A stretch of DNA of 43,036 nucleotides from Actinoplanes siamensis (GTDB taxonomy: Bacteria; Actinomycetota; Actinomycetes; Mycobacteriales; Micromonosporaceae). The position numbers and the translations under genes are program-made. Positions 42,736-43,036 of this stretch are shown here, one piece after another (position 1 is the stretch's first letter; each line of letters opens with the position of its first letter). The stretch covers positions 1-43,036 of the forward strand of contig NZ_BOMW01000075.1 of NCBI RefSeq assembly GCF_016862395.1. The letters run 5' to 3'. The notes under the pieces are model-generated. The model ran no database searches and was not told where the DNA came from. It was given only the letters and a program-made list of their open reading frames with translations.

Positions 42736-42741
42736 AAGCTA
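42736..42741 (-). promoter_or_regulatory. -10 element of the small membrane protein gene
   Basis: Minus-strand TAGCTT, seven bases before the ATG at 42728, without a Shine-Dalgarno sequence. Confidence 0.45.
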
Positions 42742-42807
42742 TGGATCACCCGAGGCGGCCGGCGTCACCCCGGGGTGCCAACCCCATGTCGTACCCGGGT
42801 ATGACAA

Positions 42808-42845
42808 GGAACGGCCCGGCCTCCGAGAGGAGACCAGGCCGTTCC
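42808..42845 (-). terminator. Terminator behind clpC
   Basis: A 9-bp perfect outer stem (42808-42816 with 42837-42845) encloses an inner CTCC/GGAG stem. It lies 16 bases after the clpC stop. Confidence 0.75.
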
Positions 42846-42860
42846 GTCGTGCTTAGCGGA

Positions 42861-43036
42861 TCACTCCTCGCTGGAGGCCGCGCCGAGGTCGGCCGGCACC
42901 GCGTCGGGCACCGCACCCGCCTTCTCGGCGCCGCGGAAGACCAGCTTGGACTTCTCCACGTTGGCCGGGTCGCCCTCGCAGTCCACGACCACGATCTGGC
43001 CGGGGCGCAGCTCGTTGAACAGGATCTGCTCGGAAA
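42861..43036 (-). CDS. clpC: ClpC ATPase, C-terminal 58 codons
   Basis: Only the end of the gene is in the window; the rest lies beyond the right edge. The visible residues begin SEQILFNELRPGQIVVVD, the conserved C-terminus of ClpC-type Hsp100 unfoldases, and end in an acidic tail (ASSEE). ClpC feeds proteins to the ClpP protease. In M. tuberculosis clpC1 also lies a few genes beyond mutY, supporting the call. Confidence 0.85.
   Translation of the reverse strand, partial: SEQILFNELRPGQIVVVDCEGDPANVEKSKLVFRGAEKAGAVPDAVPADLGAASSEE

Overview
This is a very GC-rich actinobacterial chromosome segment, most likely from Actinoplanes or a close relative in the Micromonosporaceae. Pointers are the codon bias, the DUF2510-RDD membrane protein, CarD, DisA, many leaderless starts, a type III polyketide synthase with a UbiA prenyltransferase, and a SARP regulator. 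The genus is an inference. No phage, plasmid, transposase, CRISPR array or rRNA gene was seen. One tRNA (Thr, anticodon TGT) is present. A 5'-truncated gene for a Gln/Asn/Gly-rich repeat protein lies at the left edge, and the last codons of clpC lie at the right edge.

Layout. 1-3.2 kb: repeat protein, an endonuclease V-like protein overlapping a GNAT acetyltransferase, a MsiK-type sugar-transport ATPase and tRNA-Thr. 3.2-3.7 kb: non-coding tandem repeats. 3.7-6.2 kb: rlmB and cysS. 6.3-27.6 kb: a long mixed stretch with a secreted subtilase, class II fumarase, a SARP regulator, a lipoprotein, class I fumarase, two beta-propeller proteins, an Lrp regulator divergent from hppD, RDD protein, an aromatic/histidinol-phosphate aminotransferase, a divergent MFS/ROK pair, several proteins of unknown function and a PPOX/FMN protein. 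27.8-30.0 kb: ispF, ispD, carD, with repeat arrays beside ispF. 30.4-34.6 kb: a membrane thioredoxin-like protein, a small membrane protein, then type III PKS, methyltransferase and divergent UbiA prenyltransferase. 34.7-43.0 kb: lpqE-like lipoprotein, radA, disA, a 2'-5' RNA ligase-like protein, a membrane protein, def, an ACT-domain protein, mutY, DUF4291, a membrane protein and clpC.

The housekeeping skeleton (rlmB, cysS, ispF, ispD, carD | lpqE, radA, disA, membrane protein, mutY, clpC) matches the order I recall from Mycobacterium tuberculosis (about Rv3579c to Rv3596c). Here it is split by about 21.6 kb between cysS and ispF and by about 4.7 kb between carD and lpqE. The inserted genes look like lineage-specific chromosomal genes, not a mobile element.

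Two signals beyond the gene list stand out. First, at least nine genes have a TANNNT hexamer exactly six bases before their GTG or ATG start, the arrangement of leaderless transcripts; in radA this is part of a DNA-damage (PafBC/RecA-independent) type promoter, and in the ACT-protein/mutY pair one palindrome supplies -10 elements in both directions. Second, the window is rich in short tandem repeats, both between genes (72-, 32- and about 60-bp units) and inside exported or membrane proteins. I did not find a clearly new defence or mobile system; the best candidate for new chemistry is the PKS-methyltransferase-prenyltransferase group.
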